This document shows, piece by piece, positions 42,509 to 51,291 of a stretch of DNA of 64,000 nucleotides (the first letter of the stretch is position 1; every line of letters starts with the position of its first letter). The notes beneath the pieces were generated by a model, which was not told the DNA's origin, made no database searches, and was given only the letters and a program-made list of their open reading frames with translations. A program made the translations under genes and the position numbers. This DNA is from Ruminococcaceae bacterium KH2T8 (GTDB lineage Bacteria; Bacillota; Clostridia; Saccharofermentanales; Saccharofermentanaceae): positions 186,001-250,000 of the forward strand of contig FOIY01000004.1 of assembly GCA_900111435.1 (NCBI GenBank), read 5' to 3'.

Positions 42509-43495
42509 ATGGCAAAGATTTATACGATCAAAGGTAACGGTAACATCAGGGAAGCACAGATCTCGGATCTCGGTGCAGCGATATTAAAGCTCATCGTAAA
42601 GGGCAAGGACGGTAAGGACAGAGATGTCGTTCTCGGCTTCGATACAGTCGATGAGTACAAGGTCAATCCCGCATTCTTCGGTGCGGTAGTCGGACCTATC
42701 GCCAACCGTACGGCCAAGGCTCGTTTTTCGATCAACGGTCATACTTATGAGATGGAGGAGGATATCGACGAGGGTATCAACAACCTTCACACGAGCAGAG
42801 AGAAGGGTCTTCATAAGACTAAGTTCGAAGACGTTAAGCTCGACGATAACTCAATCTCCCTTACGCATCGCGTTGAGGATATGGATGACGGATTCCCGGG
42901 TAACAGGAGCATCGGCGTAAGATATGAGATCGACGGCGATACACTTCGTATCACATATACTCTCACGACGGACAGAGATACGGTATTTAATCCCACTAAC
43001 CACAGCTACTTTAATCTTAACGGTCACGATTCCGGCAAGATCTTCGGACATACATTCAAGTTCAACGCCGATTCCTATACAGAAGTTGATGAAGGACTTA
43101 TCCCTACAGGTGAATTCGTACCCATTGTCGGTTCAAAGTATGATTTCAGTGAGGAGAAGGCATTTACTTCAGAGTCAGCTCCGATCGACCATAACTTCCG
43201 TCGTAAGGATAATGATTCGTTCGGCGTTGCTGCTTCGGTCTATTCTCCCGAGTCGGGTATCAGGATGACCGTAAGTTCCGACCTTCCCGGTATCCAGGTA
43301 TATACCGGTGCCATGATCCCCACGATCACGGGTAAGGGCGGATATACATACGGCAGTTTCTCCGGTGTTGCCCTTGAGACTCAGTTCTTCCCGAACTGCC
43401 TCAACGAAGGCGTGCATAATCCCGACTTTAAGTATCCTCTGGTTAAGGCCGGTGAGGATTTTAAGTCAGTGACCGAGTACAGATTCGATATCTGA
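42509..43495 (+). CDS. galM: Aldose 1-epimerase
   Basis: 328 residues, GalM family. Substrate residues are visible in VGPIANRTAKARF, NNLHTSREKGLHKT (His), FNPTNHSYFNLNGH (catalytic His) and the late GVALETQFFPNCLN with the catalytic Glu. It interconverts alpha and beta anomers of aldoses, here probably xylose released by the GH3 enzyme just upstream (49-nt gap). Two Shine-Dalgarno-like sequences (AGGAGG at 42471 and GGAGGTAGG at 42495) flank a small CCGGG-GAT-TCCCGG stem before the start. Confidence 0.92.
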   Translation: MAKIYTIKGNGNIREAQISDLGAAILKLIVKGKDGKDRDVVLGFDTVDEYKVNPAFFGAVVGPIANRTAKARFSINGHTYEMEEDIDEGINNLHTSREKGLHKTKFEDVKLDDNSISLTHRVEDMDDGFPGNRSIGVRYEIDGDTLRITYTLTTDRDTVFNPTNHSYFNLNGHDSGKIFGHTFKFNADSYTEVDEGLIPTGEFVPIVGSKYDFSEEKAFTSESAPIDHNFRRKDNDSFGVAASVYSPESGIRMTVSSDLPGIQVYTGAMIPTITGKGGYTYGSFSGVALETQFFPNCLNEGVHNPDFKYPLVKAGEDFKSVTEYRFDI

Positions 43496-43518
43496 TAACA
43501 TCCATTAAGATGAGAACG

Positions 43519-43553
43519 AAGATGCCGCCTCGAGATAGAGACGGCATCTTTTA
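43519..43553. terminator. Bidirectional terminator between galM and the aldo/keto reductase
   Basis: AAGATGCCG (43519-43527) and CGGCATCTT (43542-43550) pair, with CTC/GAG continuing inside, followed by TTAG. It lies between convergent genes. Confidence 0.7.
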
Positions 43554-43554
43554 G

Positions 43555-44730
43555 TTACTTCTTTTTCTTTCCGACCATAAAGCTTCGAGCGAGCTTGAAT
43601 ACGATATTGAACGGGAAGGCTCGAAGATCCTTATCTGCTTCTTTTAGCTTTTCTCTTATCGGCAGGTTCTGGGGACAATGCTTCTCGCATTTTCCACACT
43701 CGATACAGAGCTTGGCATCCGCGGGCTCCCTTCGCAGTGCGACCATGTGGAAATAGTCTTCGCGTCCCGTTGTCTTATTATCCGAATACATACGGTTATA
43801 GCATGAGAAGATGCCCGGGATATCGACTCCCTTCGGGCACGGCATGCAGTATCTGCAGCCGGTGCAGTTGACCTTTATATTCTCGTTTATATATTCCTTG
43901 ACCTTTTCCAGCAGACCGAACTCTTTTTCGCCGAAAGTGCCTGCTCCCGCATCTGAAGCTACGCGGCAGTTCTCCTCGATCATGGGGATATCGTTCATGC
44001 CTGAAAGGACGCAGGTGACTTCCTCCTGATCCCAGAGCCATCTGAAGGACCATTCTGCTGCAGTCCATCCGTGATCATCTTCGGCTATTGCTTTTTTTGC
44101 CTTCTCGGGAAGAAGATTAACGAGCCTTCCTCCGCGCAGAGGCTCCATTATCATGACGGGAATACCTTTGGCGGCTGCTGCCTGCACGCCGATCTTTCCT
44201 GCCTGAGTCACCTCATCCATGTAGTTGTACTGAACGAGACACATCTCCCAGTCATATGCATTTAGTATCTTTAAGAACATATCGGTATTGCCGTGGAAGG
44301 AGAATCCGATGTGCCTGATCTGCCCCGATGCTTTCTTCTCTTCGATCCATTCCTTTATACCGAGCTCGACGAGCTTTTCCCACTGGGCGATATCGGTCAT
44401 GTGATGCATCAGGTAGTAGTCGACATGATCCGTACGAAGACGCTTTAATTCCTCATCGAAATATTTATCGATCGCCGCGCGGCTCTTTACCATATACTGC
44501 GGAAGCTTGGTCGCGATCTTTATCTTATCCCTGATGCCGTTCTTCTCGACGATCTTTCCGAGTGCATCTTCACTGCCGGGATAGATATAAGCAGTATCGA
44601 AATAGTTCACGCCGAGCTCATATGCCCGCATGATCTCACTTTCCGCCTTATCGAGATCGATCTTATTGTTCCTGGTCGTAAAACGCATACAACCGTAGCC
44701 GAGAAGTGAGATATCTTTTCGATATTGCAT
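43555..44730 (-). CDS. Aldo/keto reductase with C-terminal ferredoxin-type domain
   Basis: 391 residues. Residues 1-~270 are an aldo/keto reductase barrel: LGYGCMRFTT, then YFDTAYIYPGSEDALGK (catalytic Asp and Tyr region), KIATKLPQYM (Lys) and YLMHHM (His). Residues ~285-370 hold two iron-sulphur motifs, CTGCRYCMPCPKG and CIECGKCEKHCPQ, so it probably carries 4Fe-4S clusters that exchange electrons. The substrate is unknown; this fused family is common in anaerobes. Divergent from the MATE gene. Confidence 0.9.
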   Translation of the reverse strand: MQYRKDISLLGYGCMRFTTRNNKIDLDKAESEIMRAYELGVNYFDTAYIYPGSEDALGKIVEKNGIRDKIKIATKLPQYMVKSRAAIDKYFDEELKRLRTDHVDYYLMHHMTDIAQWEKLVELGIKEWIEEKKASGQIRHIGFSFHGNTDMFLKILNAYDWEMCLVQYNYMDEVTQAGKIGVQAAAAKGIPVMIMEPLRGGRLVNLLPEKAKKAIAEDDHGWTAAEWSFRWLWDQEEVTCVLSGMNDIPMIEENCRVASDAGAGTFGEKEFGLLEKVKEYINENIKVNCTGCRYCMPCPKGVDIPGIFSCYNRMYSDNKTTGREDYFHMVALRREPADAKLCIECGKCEKHCPQNLPIREKLKEADKDLRAFPFNIVFKLARSFMVGKKKK

Positions 44731-44752
44731 AGGAATACCTCCGCGCGCGATA

Positions 44753-44769
44753 TGTTATATTATATAACA
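44753..44769. promoter_or_regulatory. 17-bp palindrome between AKR and MATE genes
   Basis: TGTTATAT-T-ATATAACA, perfect 8-bp arms, in the 77-bp divergent region. It may be an operator shared by both genes or simply contain AT-rich promoter elements. TAACAATGTTA overlaps its right end. Confidence 0.45.
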
Positions 44770-44807
44770 ATGTTACAGATGCCGAGGCGGCTGTTCGGAG
44801 GAATATA

Positions 44808-46151
44808 ATGGCAAAAGGCTCACATGACATGACCAAGGGTAATATCTTTGTTCATATAATCGTATATGCCATTCCCATGATCCTCGGAAATTTCCTTCAG
44901 CTCACCTACAACATGGCAGATTCGGTCATAATCGGAAAGTTCTTAGGCGAGAATGCTCTCGCGGCATGTTCGGCATCTAATCCCGTAATGACTCTCATGA
45001 TCCTCGGCGCATCGGGACTTGGCATGGGTGCCTCGATCATAATGGCACGCCTTTACGGAGCCAAGGAATTTGCTAAGCTCAAAAGGGAATTCGCGACTAC
45101 ATTCATCTTCGGAGTCTTTTTCTCACTGGCAGTATTTCTTATCGGAGCTATCCTCGCAGATCACATCCTTCGCTGGATAAATACTCCGGCCGAGGTAGCA
45201 GGAGAGGCGGCCGTATATCTCAGGATAATGTTCGTCGGATTTCTCTTTACTTTCCAGTACAACATTATGTCGCACTCGCTTCGAGGCATCGGCAACTCTG
45301 CCATGCCTGTCGTATTCCTCGGTATATCCTGCGGACTTAATGTCCTTATGGACCTGCTCTTTATCGGAAAGCTCCATATGGGTGTAGCGGGTGCGGGTCT
45401 TGCAACGGTGATCGCCGAGGCGGTAAGTGTCTTCGCATGCATGATCTATATTCATGCGAAGGTAGATCTTTTGAGACTTTCCAGTATAGATCTGCGCATA
45501 GATAAGTCTCTTCTTAAGCAGACATTATCGTTAGGATCCGTTACGGCTCTGCAGCAGGCAGCTCAACCTGTCGGAAAGATCTTTATCCAGAGTGCTATCA
45601 ATGCTCAGGGCGTTATCACCATCGGTGCTTTTAATGCTGTCTGCCGAGTAGATGACTTCGCATGTATTCCGGCCCAGAGCATCGGAAGCGGCATAATGAC
45701 ATGTACGGCTCAAAACAGGGGAGCCGGCTCGAAAGCCAGAGTTCGAGATTCTATCAGAAAAGGTCTTCTCGTATCCCTTTGTTATTTCCCGATAATATTC
45801 ACTTTGGTAATGCTCCTTAAGCGTCCGCTCATGGTGCTCCTGACTCCCGACGGATCGACAGAGATGATCTCCATGGGTATCTCGTACCTCGCGGTCAAGT
45901 CGTGGATCTTCGTATTGGCATGTATAGTCAACTCCATCCAGGGATTCGCAAGAGGTGTTGGTAAGATGCACATCTCGCTGATCTCTACGGTCCTTCAGAT
46001 CAGCGTAAGAGCGATCATCGTATGGATATTTGTTCCGAAGATCGGCATCGTGGCCGAGGCATACGGATGTGCGATCGGCTGGATCTGTCAGGCGATATAT
46101 GAATACGGCTACTTTTTGATCATGCGAAAGAAGATCTTGAGTTCGATATAA
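44808..46151 (+). CDS. MATE-family efflux transporter
   Basis: 447 residues, twelve transmembrane helices in two homologous halves. Typical features: IPMILGNFLQLTYNMADSVIIGKFLGENALAACSASNPV at the start of half one, and LSLGSVTALQQAAQPVGKIFIQSAIN at the start of half two. MATE proteins export cationic compounds driven by Na+ or H+. The substrate cannot be said. AGGAATATA precedes the start. The stop is followed after 20 nt by the end of the convergent toxin gene, with no clear terminator between. Confidence 0.9.
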   Translation: MAKGSHDMTKGNIFVHIIVYAIPMILGNFLQLTYNMADSVIIGKFLGENALAACSASNPVMTLMILGASGLGMGASIIMARLYGAKEFAKLKREFATTFIFGVFFSLAVFLIGAILADHILRWINTPAEVAGEAAVYLRIMFVGFLFTFQYNIMSHSLRGIGNSAMPVVFLGISCGLNVLMDLLFIGKLHMGVAGAGLATVIAEAVSVFACMIYIHAKVDLLRLSSIDLRIDKSLLKQTLSLGSVTALQQAAQPVGKIFIQSAINAQGVITIGAFNAVCRVDDFACIPAQSIGSGIMTCTAQNRGAGSKARVRDSIRKGLLVSLCYFPIIFTLVMLLKRPLMVLLTPDGSTEMISMGISYLAVKSWIFVLACIVNSIQGFARGVGKMHISLISTVLQISVRAIIVWIFVPKIGIVAEAYGCAIGWICQAIYEYGYFLIMRKKILSSI

Positions 46152-46171
46152 GGGATCGAGGCAGTATGCGA

Positions 46172-46498
46172 TCACATATTATTATCTGATCTTCTCTTCA
46201 GAGCCTCTTTATAAACTTGCTCATCTGAACGAGCGGCGATTACTATGATCTTCATGACAGACTCATCGAATTCTATCTTGTATACGACTCTTATCCCTAT
46301 ATCTCGAAATTTGATCTTCAGAAGATTAGTAAGATTTAAACCGGCCTTGTTGCCTAATGGTTTTCCGTAACCTCCCTGACTGACAGGAAGTGGATTTTGA
46401 GCAACTTTTTGTATGCCTTTGATGACTTTTATCCTTACACTGTTATCCAGACGCCTGAGATCTTTCTTTGCCTCGTCGATAAAATAGATCTCCCACAT
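46172..46498 (-). CDS. RelE/ParE-family toxin
   Basis: 108 residues. MWEIYFIDEAKKDLRRLDNSVRIKVIKGIQKVAQNPL is the usual ParE/RelE start, and KIKFRDIGIRVVYKIEFDESVMKIIVIAARSDEQVYKEA is the beta-sheet end. RelE-type members cut mRNA on the ribosome; ParE-type inhibit gyrase; the two cannot be separated here. Its ATG overlaps the antitoxin stop by one base, the typical order of antitoxin then toxin. Confidence 0.85.
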   Translation of the reverse strand: MWEIYFIDEAKKDLRRLDNSVRIKVIKGIQKVAQNPLPVSQGGYGKPLGNKAGLNLTNLLKIKFRDIGIRVVYKIEFDESVMKIIVIAARSDEQVYKEALKRRSDNNM

Positions 46499-46818
46499 TA
46501 TTCAATCACCGGTTCTTCGCAAGCCTCCAGATCCTTATCGGAGATGTCGAATTCCTTAAGAAGATCGTCGATAGGGGTTACCTGAGAATCCTTATCGGAC
46601 AGCCTTCTCATAGCTTCCAAAAGGAGGTAATAATTCTCTTCGATCTCGTTCAGTCTGGAATATTCAACTGGCGACATTATGACGGCAGTCGGTTGATTAT
46701 TCTTGAGGACGATCAACATATCTTCCTGATGAAGTCTGTCGAAGATCCTGGATGCCTGTCCGCGGTTAAACTGGGTTATGGGTACAAGACTATTGAGAAC
46801 ATCCTGATTGTGTGCCAT
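46498..46818 (-). CDS. Phd/YefM-family antitoxin
   Basis: 106 residues. The N-terminal DNA-binding/dimer domain of the Phd/YefM type reads SLVPITQFNRGQASRIFDRLHQEDMLIVLKNNQPTAVIMSPVEYSRLNEIEENYYLLLEAMRR; the acidic C-terminus (LLKEFDISDKDLEACEEPVIE) would wrap the toxin. First gene of the pair, with AAGGAGG before the start and a good promoter upstream. It likely represses its own promoter. Confidence 0.87.
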   Translation of the reverse strand: MAHNQDVLNSLVPITQFNRGQASRIFDRLHQEDMLIVLKNNQPTAVIMSPVEYSRLNEIEENYYLLLEAMRRLSDKDSQVTPIDDLLKEFDISDKDLEACEEPVIE

Positions 46819-46841
46819 ATCTTTCGCCTCCTTATAAGCTG

Positions 46842-46870
46842 ATTATAATAGTTTTCTACGGCTGCTTCAA
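46842..46870 (-). promoter_or_regulatory. Promoter of the toxin-antitoxin pair
   Basis: On the minus strand: TTGAAG (plus 46865-46870), 17-bp spacer, TATAAT (46842-46847), 24 nt before the antitoxin start codon. The rest of the 240-bp gap before the MFS gene is AT-rich with no clear signal. Confidence 0.65.
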
Positions 46871-47058
46871 TAAAGTAATGTAAATTTGTCGACGAATAGT
46901 AGTGTATTATTACCTTTTTATCTCATAAAATTGCGTCGAGTTACCTTGGAATAGCGGAAGGGATTCATCAAAAGTAAAAAAAGGACATGAATGTGATAGT
47001 AAACCCACCTCGTTCACGATAATCTGAGTTCAAGATGAGAAGAGGAGGGACCCTTTGT

Positions 47059-48246
47059 ATGCTGGCTTTACTTCTTGCGGTCATATACATGAGCTTCATA
47101 TCATTGGGTCTGCCCGATTCTCTGCTCGGCGGAGGCTGGCCCATCATGTATCGAGAGTTCGATGTTCCGGTCTCCTACTCGGGCATCATCTTCTTTATAA
47201 TCTCGGCAGGAACGGTAGCATCGAGCCTCATGAGCGATCGTGTGACGAAGAAGCTCGGTACGGGCAAGGTCACGGCGATAAGCGTTGCGATCACGGCAGG
47301 CGCTCTGCTCGGATTTTCTTTTTCAACTGCATTCTGGCATCTGTGCATCCTGGCGATCCCCTACGGTCTTGGAGCGGGTTCGGTCGATGCGGCTCTCAAT
47401 AACTATGTGGCACTTCACTATAAGAGCAGGCATATGAGCTGGCTTCACTGCATGTGGGGCGTCGGCGCTTCTGTCGGACCTTATATCATGAGTGCCGTCT
47501 TAACGAACGGCGGCACATGGAATAACGGCTACAGGACAGTCGGCATCATCCAGGTAGTATTGTCGGTATTCCTCTTCATGAGCCTTCCTTTGTGGAAGAA
47601 AGCTCCCGAGCAGGATATCGCTTCCGACGTTTCGGACAGCGAGTACAAGGACCGTCCGATCCCTCTTAAGGATGTTGTCAGGTTCAGGGGTGCTAAGGAG
47701 ATCATGCTCACTTTCTTCTGCTACAGTGCGATCGAGCAGACATGCTCACTTTGGGCTTCGGGATATATGGTATTTGACAGAGGTATCGATGCGGCGAAAG
47801 CAGCCGGCTACGCCGGACTCTTCTTCATAGGCATCACGGTGGGCAGAGCTCTCTCGGGTTTCCTTACCATGAAGTTTAACGACGATCAGATGATGAGGAT
47901 CGGAGAGGCTGTCATTGCACTGGGCATAATACTCATATTCCTTCCTTTCGATATTACGATTATAATCGGACTTGTAACAGTGGGTTTCGGGTGTGCGCCC
48001 GTTTATCCCAGCATAATACATTCGACGCCGGTTCATTTCGGACGGGACAAGTCGCAGGCGATGGTAGGTATACAGATGGCTGCCGCATATGTTGGAACGA
48101 CCTTGATGCCGCCCGTCTTCGGACTGATCGCGGAGCATATAAGCGTTAAGATCTTTCCGATATATCTGACGATATTTTTGATATTGATGACGATAATGTA
48201 CGAAACAGTAGTCAAGAAAACTGCAGGAGGAATAAAAGATGCGTGA
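47059..48246 (+). CDS. Major facilitator superfamily transporter
   Basis: 395 residues from ATG 47059, chosen because AGGAGGG lies 9 nt before it; an ATG at 47035 in the same frame has no ribosome binding site. Twelve transmembrane helices. ISLGLPDSLLGGGWP (11-25) and the loop SDRVTKKLGTGKVT resemble the fucose-permease-like (FucP/YfkF) branch of sugar transporters. The stop overlaps the GH5 gene's start by 8 nt, so it probably takes up the sugar or oligosaccharide that the GH5 enzyme handles. Confidence 0.87.
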   Translation: MLALLLAVIYMSFISLGLPDSLLGGGWPIMYREFDVPVSYSGIIFFIISAGTVASSLMSDRVTKKLGTGKVTAISVAITAGALLGFSFSTAFWHLCILAIPYGLGAGSVDAALNNYVALHYKSRHMSWLHCMWGVGASVGPYIMSAVLTNGGTWNNGYRTVGIIQVVLSVFLFMSLPLWKKAPEQDIASDVSDSEYKDRPIPLKDVVRFRGAKEIMLTFFCYSAIEQTCSLWASGYMVFDRGIDAAKAAGYAGLFFIGITVGRALSGFLTMKFNDDQMMRIGEAVIALGIILIFLPFDITIIIGLVTVGFGCAPVYPSIIHSTPVHFGRDKSQAMVGIQMAAAYVGTTLMPPVFGLIAEHISVKIFPIYLTIFLILMTIMYETVVKKTAGGIKDA

Positions 48247-49267
48247 ATTCAAAGGGTATACAAGAGGTGTCAATCTCGGCGGATGGCTTTCGCAGTGCGA
48301 CCATACCGAGAAGAGATACAGTGAATTCGTTACCGAGAAAGACATCGAGAATATAAAGAGCTGGGGAGTCGACCACGTACGCGTACCCGTTGATTACGAG
48401 CTCGTTGAGGAGGCTGACGGTACTCCCAAGGAGGGCGGATTTAGGTATATCGACGATGTCATCTCATGGTGCAGGAAGAACGGACTCAACATGATCCTCG
48501 ATCTTCACAGGACATATGGTTATTCCTTCTATGACGGCGACGGAGAAGTCGGATTCTTTGAAAGCGAATCTTATCAGGAGAGATTTTATAAGCTCTGGGA
48601 GAAGTTCGCTGAGAAGTATGGAAAGAACGATGACATGCTCGCTTTCGAGCTCCTTAATGAAGTAACTAAGAAGGAATACTGCGAGCCCTGGAACAATATC
48701 TCCATCGAGTGCATCAGGAGGATCAGAAAGATCGCTCCGAGCATCAAGATCTTAGTCGGCGGTTACTACAATAACAGTGTCGAGGCAGTCAAGGATCTTG
48801 CAATGCCTTACGATGAGAATATCGTATATAACTTCCACTGCTATGAGCCTTTGATCTTTACTCATCAGGGTGCGCCGTGGATCCCTACGATGGATACGGA
48901 GTATAGAGTATCCGTGGGGGACACATATAAGACAATGGCTGAGGGAAGCCGCAAGAATATCGAGCAGGTTTCTACCGGATTTGACGGTTATCCCGAGGAT
49001 ACCGTTCTTAATGAGCAGTACTTTGAGGATATCTTCCGCGAGGCGATCGATGTTGCAGCCGAGCGTAATGTAGCTCTTTACTGCGGAGAGTACGGAGTAA
49101 TAGACAGAGTGACTCCCGAGGAGACAGTCAAGTGGTACAAGATCATAAGCAGCGTGTTTAATAAGTTCAACATCGGAAGAGCCGCATGGAACTATAAGGA
49201 GATGGATTTCGGTATCTCCGACGCACGTTTGGACGGCGTAAGGGACGAGCTCGTTAAGTATCTCTGA
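48239..49267 (+). CDS. GH5-family glycanase, cytoplasmic
   Basis: 342 residues, no signal peptide. TIM-barrel of glycoside hydrolase family 5: RGVNLGGWLSQ (9-19), HVRVPVDYE (46-54), LDLHRTYG, acid/base Glu141 in AFELLNEV, HCYEPLIFTHQ (His200) and nucleophile Glu284 in YCGEYGVID. Members cleave beta-glucans, mannans or similar; because it lacks a signal peptide and is coupled to a transporter gene, it likely acts on short imported oligosaccharides. GGAGGAATAAAAG precedes the ATG. Confidence 0.9.
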   Translation: MREFKGYTRGVNLGGWLSQCDHTEKRYSEFVTEKDIENIKSWGVDHVRVPVDYELVEEADGTPKEGGFRYIDDVISWCRKNGLNMILDLHRTYGYSFYDGDGEVGFFESESYQERFYKLWEKFAEKYGKNDDMLAFELLNEVTKKEYCEPWNNISIECIRRIRKIAPSIKILVGGYYNNSVEAVKDLAMPYDENIVYNFHCYEPLIFTHQGAPWIPTMDTEYRVSVGDTYKTMAEGSRKNIEQVSTGFDGYPEDTVLNEQYFEDIFREAIDVAAERNVALYCGEYGVIDRVTPEETVKWYKIISSVFNKFNIGRAAWNYKEMDFGISDARLDGVRDELVKYL

Positions 49268-49278
49268 TCCCGGGATCA
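49265..49278. other. Perfect palindrome holding two convergent stop codons
   Basis: TGATCCCGGGATCA. The TGA of the GH5 gene (49265-49267) and the TGA of the minus-strand patatin gene (49276-49278) are mirror images. There is no loop, so it is a poor terminator. Confidence 0.8.
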
Positions 49279-50124
49279 CATTTCGAGGAATGCTTTTACC
49301 TTATCGACATATTGCATTCCGACATCACGACCGATATCGTAGACCCTCTGCATCTGCAGGGGGTCTTTCTCGAGCGCGCCGACGCCGAGTGCCTCGGGCG
49401 GTCTTATGACCAGTGCGTCCTTGCTCTCTTCGCGCACCTTAACATACGTGGTCTGTGCATTATACATCTCGTGCCTTCTCGCGATGGCATCGACGAGTTT
49501 GGGGTATCTGTGAAGCGATGCATTTATGATCGGCATTATCTTATAGGCATGCTTTACGTAATCAATAGGCTGAGTAAGGATGACGACATTCCTGTCATAA
49601 CCCTTGTTCTCCATAAATTCCAGCGGGATCGAATCAGTGATGCCGCCGTCTAAGAGCTTTTTGTCTCCTATCTCGACTATACGAGCGGCGAGCGGCATGG
49701 ATGCGGAAGCGCGGATCCATTCAAGGTCTTCGTAACCGCCGTCGGTAAGAAGGTGATAGACGGGCTTTGCAGTCTCGACATCGGTAGCGACTGCGTAGAA
49801 TTCCATCGGATCCTCTGCGAAAGTCTTCGTATCGAATACGTCGAGTTTATCGGGGAGCTCATGGTAGCAAAACTGTCCCCCGTAAAGGTCGCCCGTAAGT
49901 ATCAGCGAGCGGTAGGATCTGTAGCGCCACTCGTCACAGAACTTCCTGTTATATCTGATGACACGACCGATCTGGTGCGACTTATAGTTCACGCCGAAGC
50001 AGGCACCCGCGGATACTCCTGCGGCACCGTCAAATCTTATGTCGTTTTCCATGAAGATATCGAGCACTCCCGCGGTAAAAAGCCCGCGCATCGCTCCACC
50101 TTCCAAGACCAGTCCTTTACGCAT
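49276..50124 (-). CDS. Patatin-like phospholipase, YjjU type
   Basis: 282 residues from ATG 50124 (MRKGLVLEGGAMRG); the frame opens upstream to 50169 but the family begins here. Catalytic dyad present: oxyanion loop EGGAMRG (8-14), Ser38 in GVSAG and Asp159 in LLDGGITDS. These serine esterases hydrolyse acyl chains from phospholipids or similar esters in the cytoplasm. It is divergent from the Fur/zinc operon. A -10-like TACAAT lies about 10 nt before the ATG, leaving room for only a short leader. Confidence 0.87.
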   Translation of the reverse strand: MRKGLVLEGGAMRGLFTAGVLDIFMENDIRFDGAAGVSAGACFGVNYKSHQIGRVIRYNRKFCDEWRYRSYRSLILTGDLYGGQFCYHELPDKLDVFDTKTFAEDPMEFYAVATDVETAKPVYHLLTDGGYEDLEWIRASASMPLAARIVEIGDKKLLDGGITDSIPLEFMENKGYDRNVVILTQPIDYVKHAYKIMPIINASLHRYPKLVDAIARRHEMYNAQTTYVKVREESKDALVIRPPEALGVGALEKDPLQMQRVYDIGRDVGMQYVDKVKAFLEM

Positions 50125-50153
50125 GGAGTGATTGTACCACAGGCCCCGAACAC

Positions 50154-50181
50154 TTGACAAAAGCGGCACTCATAGTAAAAT
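50154..50181 (+). promoter_or_regulatory. Promoter of the Fur/zinc operon
   Basis: TTGACA (50154-50159), 16-bp spacer, TAAAAT (50176-50181). The Fur-type palindrome begins 4 nt downstream, over the transcription start. Confidence 0.75.
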
Positions 50182-50184
50182 GTG

Positions 50185-50201
50185 AAAATGATTCTCATTT
50201 T
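50185..50201. promoter_or_regulatory. Fur/Zur box
   Basis: AAAATGA-TTC-TCATTTT, a perfect 7-1-7-like inverted repeat close to the classical GATAATGATTATCATTATC-type Fur/Zur box. It overlaps the start site of its own fur-family gene, so metal-dependent autorepression is expected. Confidence 0.8.
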
Positions 50202-50231
50202 ACCTTTTGATCGATCACAGGGAGAATAAAA

Positions 50232-50645
50232 GTGGCTTATAAGACTAAACATCAGGAAGAATTACTCACATATCTTGAGTCTATCCCGGGAAAGCACGTG
50301 ACAGCGGGCGAGATCTGTTCCTGCATGAAAGACAAGGGCAGTTCTATCGGTACGGCTACCGTTTACAGACAGCTCGAGAAGCTCGTCTCGGAAGGACGCC
50401 TCAACAAATATATCGTTGATGAAGGCTCCAGTGCATGCTACGAGTTCATCCCCGAAGACGATCATGTATGTAAGGAGAAGTGCTATCACCTTAAGTGTGA
50501 ATCCTGCGGAAAGCTGATCCACATGGAGTGCGGTGAAGTAGAGTCGCTTAATGCTCACATCAAGGAGCATCACGGATTTGTAGTTAATCCCAGAAGAACT
50601 GTCTTCTTCGGACTTTGCGAGGAGTGTCAGAATGCCGCTTCTTAA
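50232..50645 (+). CDS. zur: Fur-family metal regulator, probably Zur
   Basis: 137 residues, GTG start at 50232 after GGGAGAATAAAA. Winged helix (TAGEICSCMKDKGSSIGTATVYRQLEKLVSEGRLNKY), then the metal domain: HVCKEKCYHLKCESCGKLIHMEC (structural CxxC), HIKEHHGF and LCEECQ. The co-operonic ABC genes of zinc/manganese type make Zur the best guess; Fur itself is possible. Overlaps the ATPase gene by 14 nt. Confidence 0.88.
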   Translation: MAYKTKHQEELLTYLESIPGKHVTAGEICSCMKDKGSSIGTATVYRQLEKLVSEGRLNKYIVDEGSSACYEFIPEDDHVCKEKCYHLKCESCGKLIHMECGEVESLNAHIKEHHGFVVNPRRTVFFGLCEECQNAAS

Positions 50646-51291
50646 GTGTACCGACCTTACATTGGGTTATGAGAATATCGTCCTCGCGGAACACCTTGAT
50701 TTTGAAGTCAACCAGGGTGAGTACTGGTGCATCGTCGGAGAGAACGGTACGGGTAAGTCTACCCTCATGAAGAATATATTGGGCCTGCGAAAGCCTTTGG
50801 CAGGAACTATCACATACGGCGATGGGCTTGAGAAGACCGAGATAGGATATCTTCCCCAGCAGACACAGGTTCAGAGGGATTTTCCCGCGTCCGTTACCGA
50901 AGTCGTTATATCGGGATTTCAGGGTAAGACGGGTCTCAGGCCTTTTTACAACAAAAAGGAAAAGGAAGAGGCTCTTCATAATATGGAGAGGCTCGGTATC
51001 ACAGACCTTGCAAAGAGATGCTATCGTGAGCTCTCGGGCGGTCAGCAGCAGAGAGTGCTCCTTGCGAGAGCGCTTTGCGCTACCGGTAAGATCCTCCTCC
51101 TCGATGAGCCCGTTACGGGACTTGATCCCAAGGTGACCGAAGAGCTTTACGAGACTATCCAAAAGCTCAACAGCGATGACAATATCGCGATCATAATGAT
51201 CTCACACGACCTCGAGGCTACGAGGAAATATGCTTCACACATCCTTCATTTCGGAGCGGAGATCAGAAAAGAGGTGGTAGCACGTGGATAA
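50632..51291 (+). CDS. znuC: Zinc/manganese ABC transporter ATPase
   Basis: 219 residues. Walker A GENGTGKSTL (~38-47), Q-loop GYLPQQTQVQRDFPASVTEVV, signature LSGGQQQR (~134), Walker B ILLLDEPVTGLD (~155) and switch ISHD. The PQQ...DFP...V spacing is typical of the ZnuC/MntB group. It energises the permease encoded next. Both ends overlap the neighbouring genes. Confidence 0.9.
   Translation: MPLLKCTDLTLGYENIVLAEHLDFEVNQGEYWCIVGENGTGKSTLMKNILGLRKPLAGTITYGDGLEKTEIGYLPQQTQVQRDFPASVTEVVISGFQGKTGLRPFYNKKEKEEALHNMERLGITDLAKRCYRELSGGQQQRVLLARALCATGKILLLDEPVTGLDPKVTEELYETIQKLNSDDNIAIIMISHDLEATRKYASHILHFGAEIRKEVVARG

Noticed and set aside
49265-49278. Palindrome as a terminator
   Set aside because: Arms meet without a loop and no U-run follows, so no stable RNA hairpin of useful size is expected.
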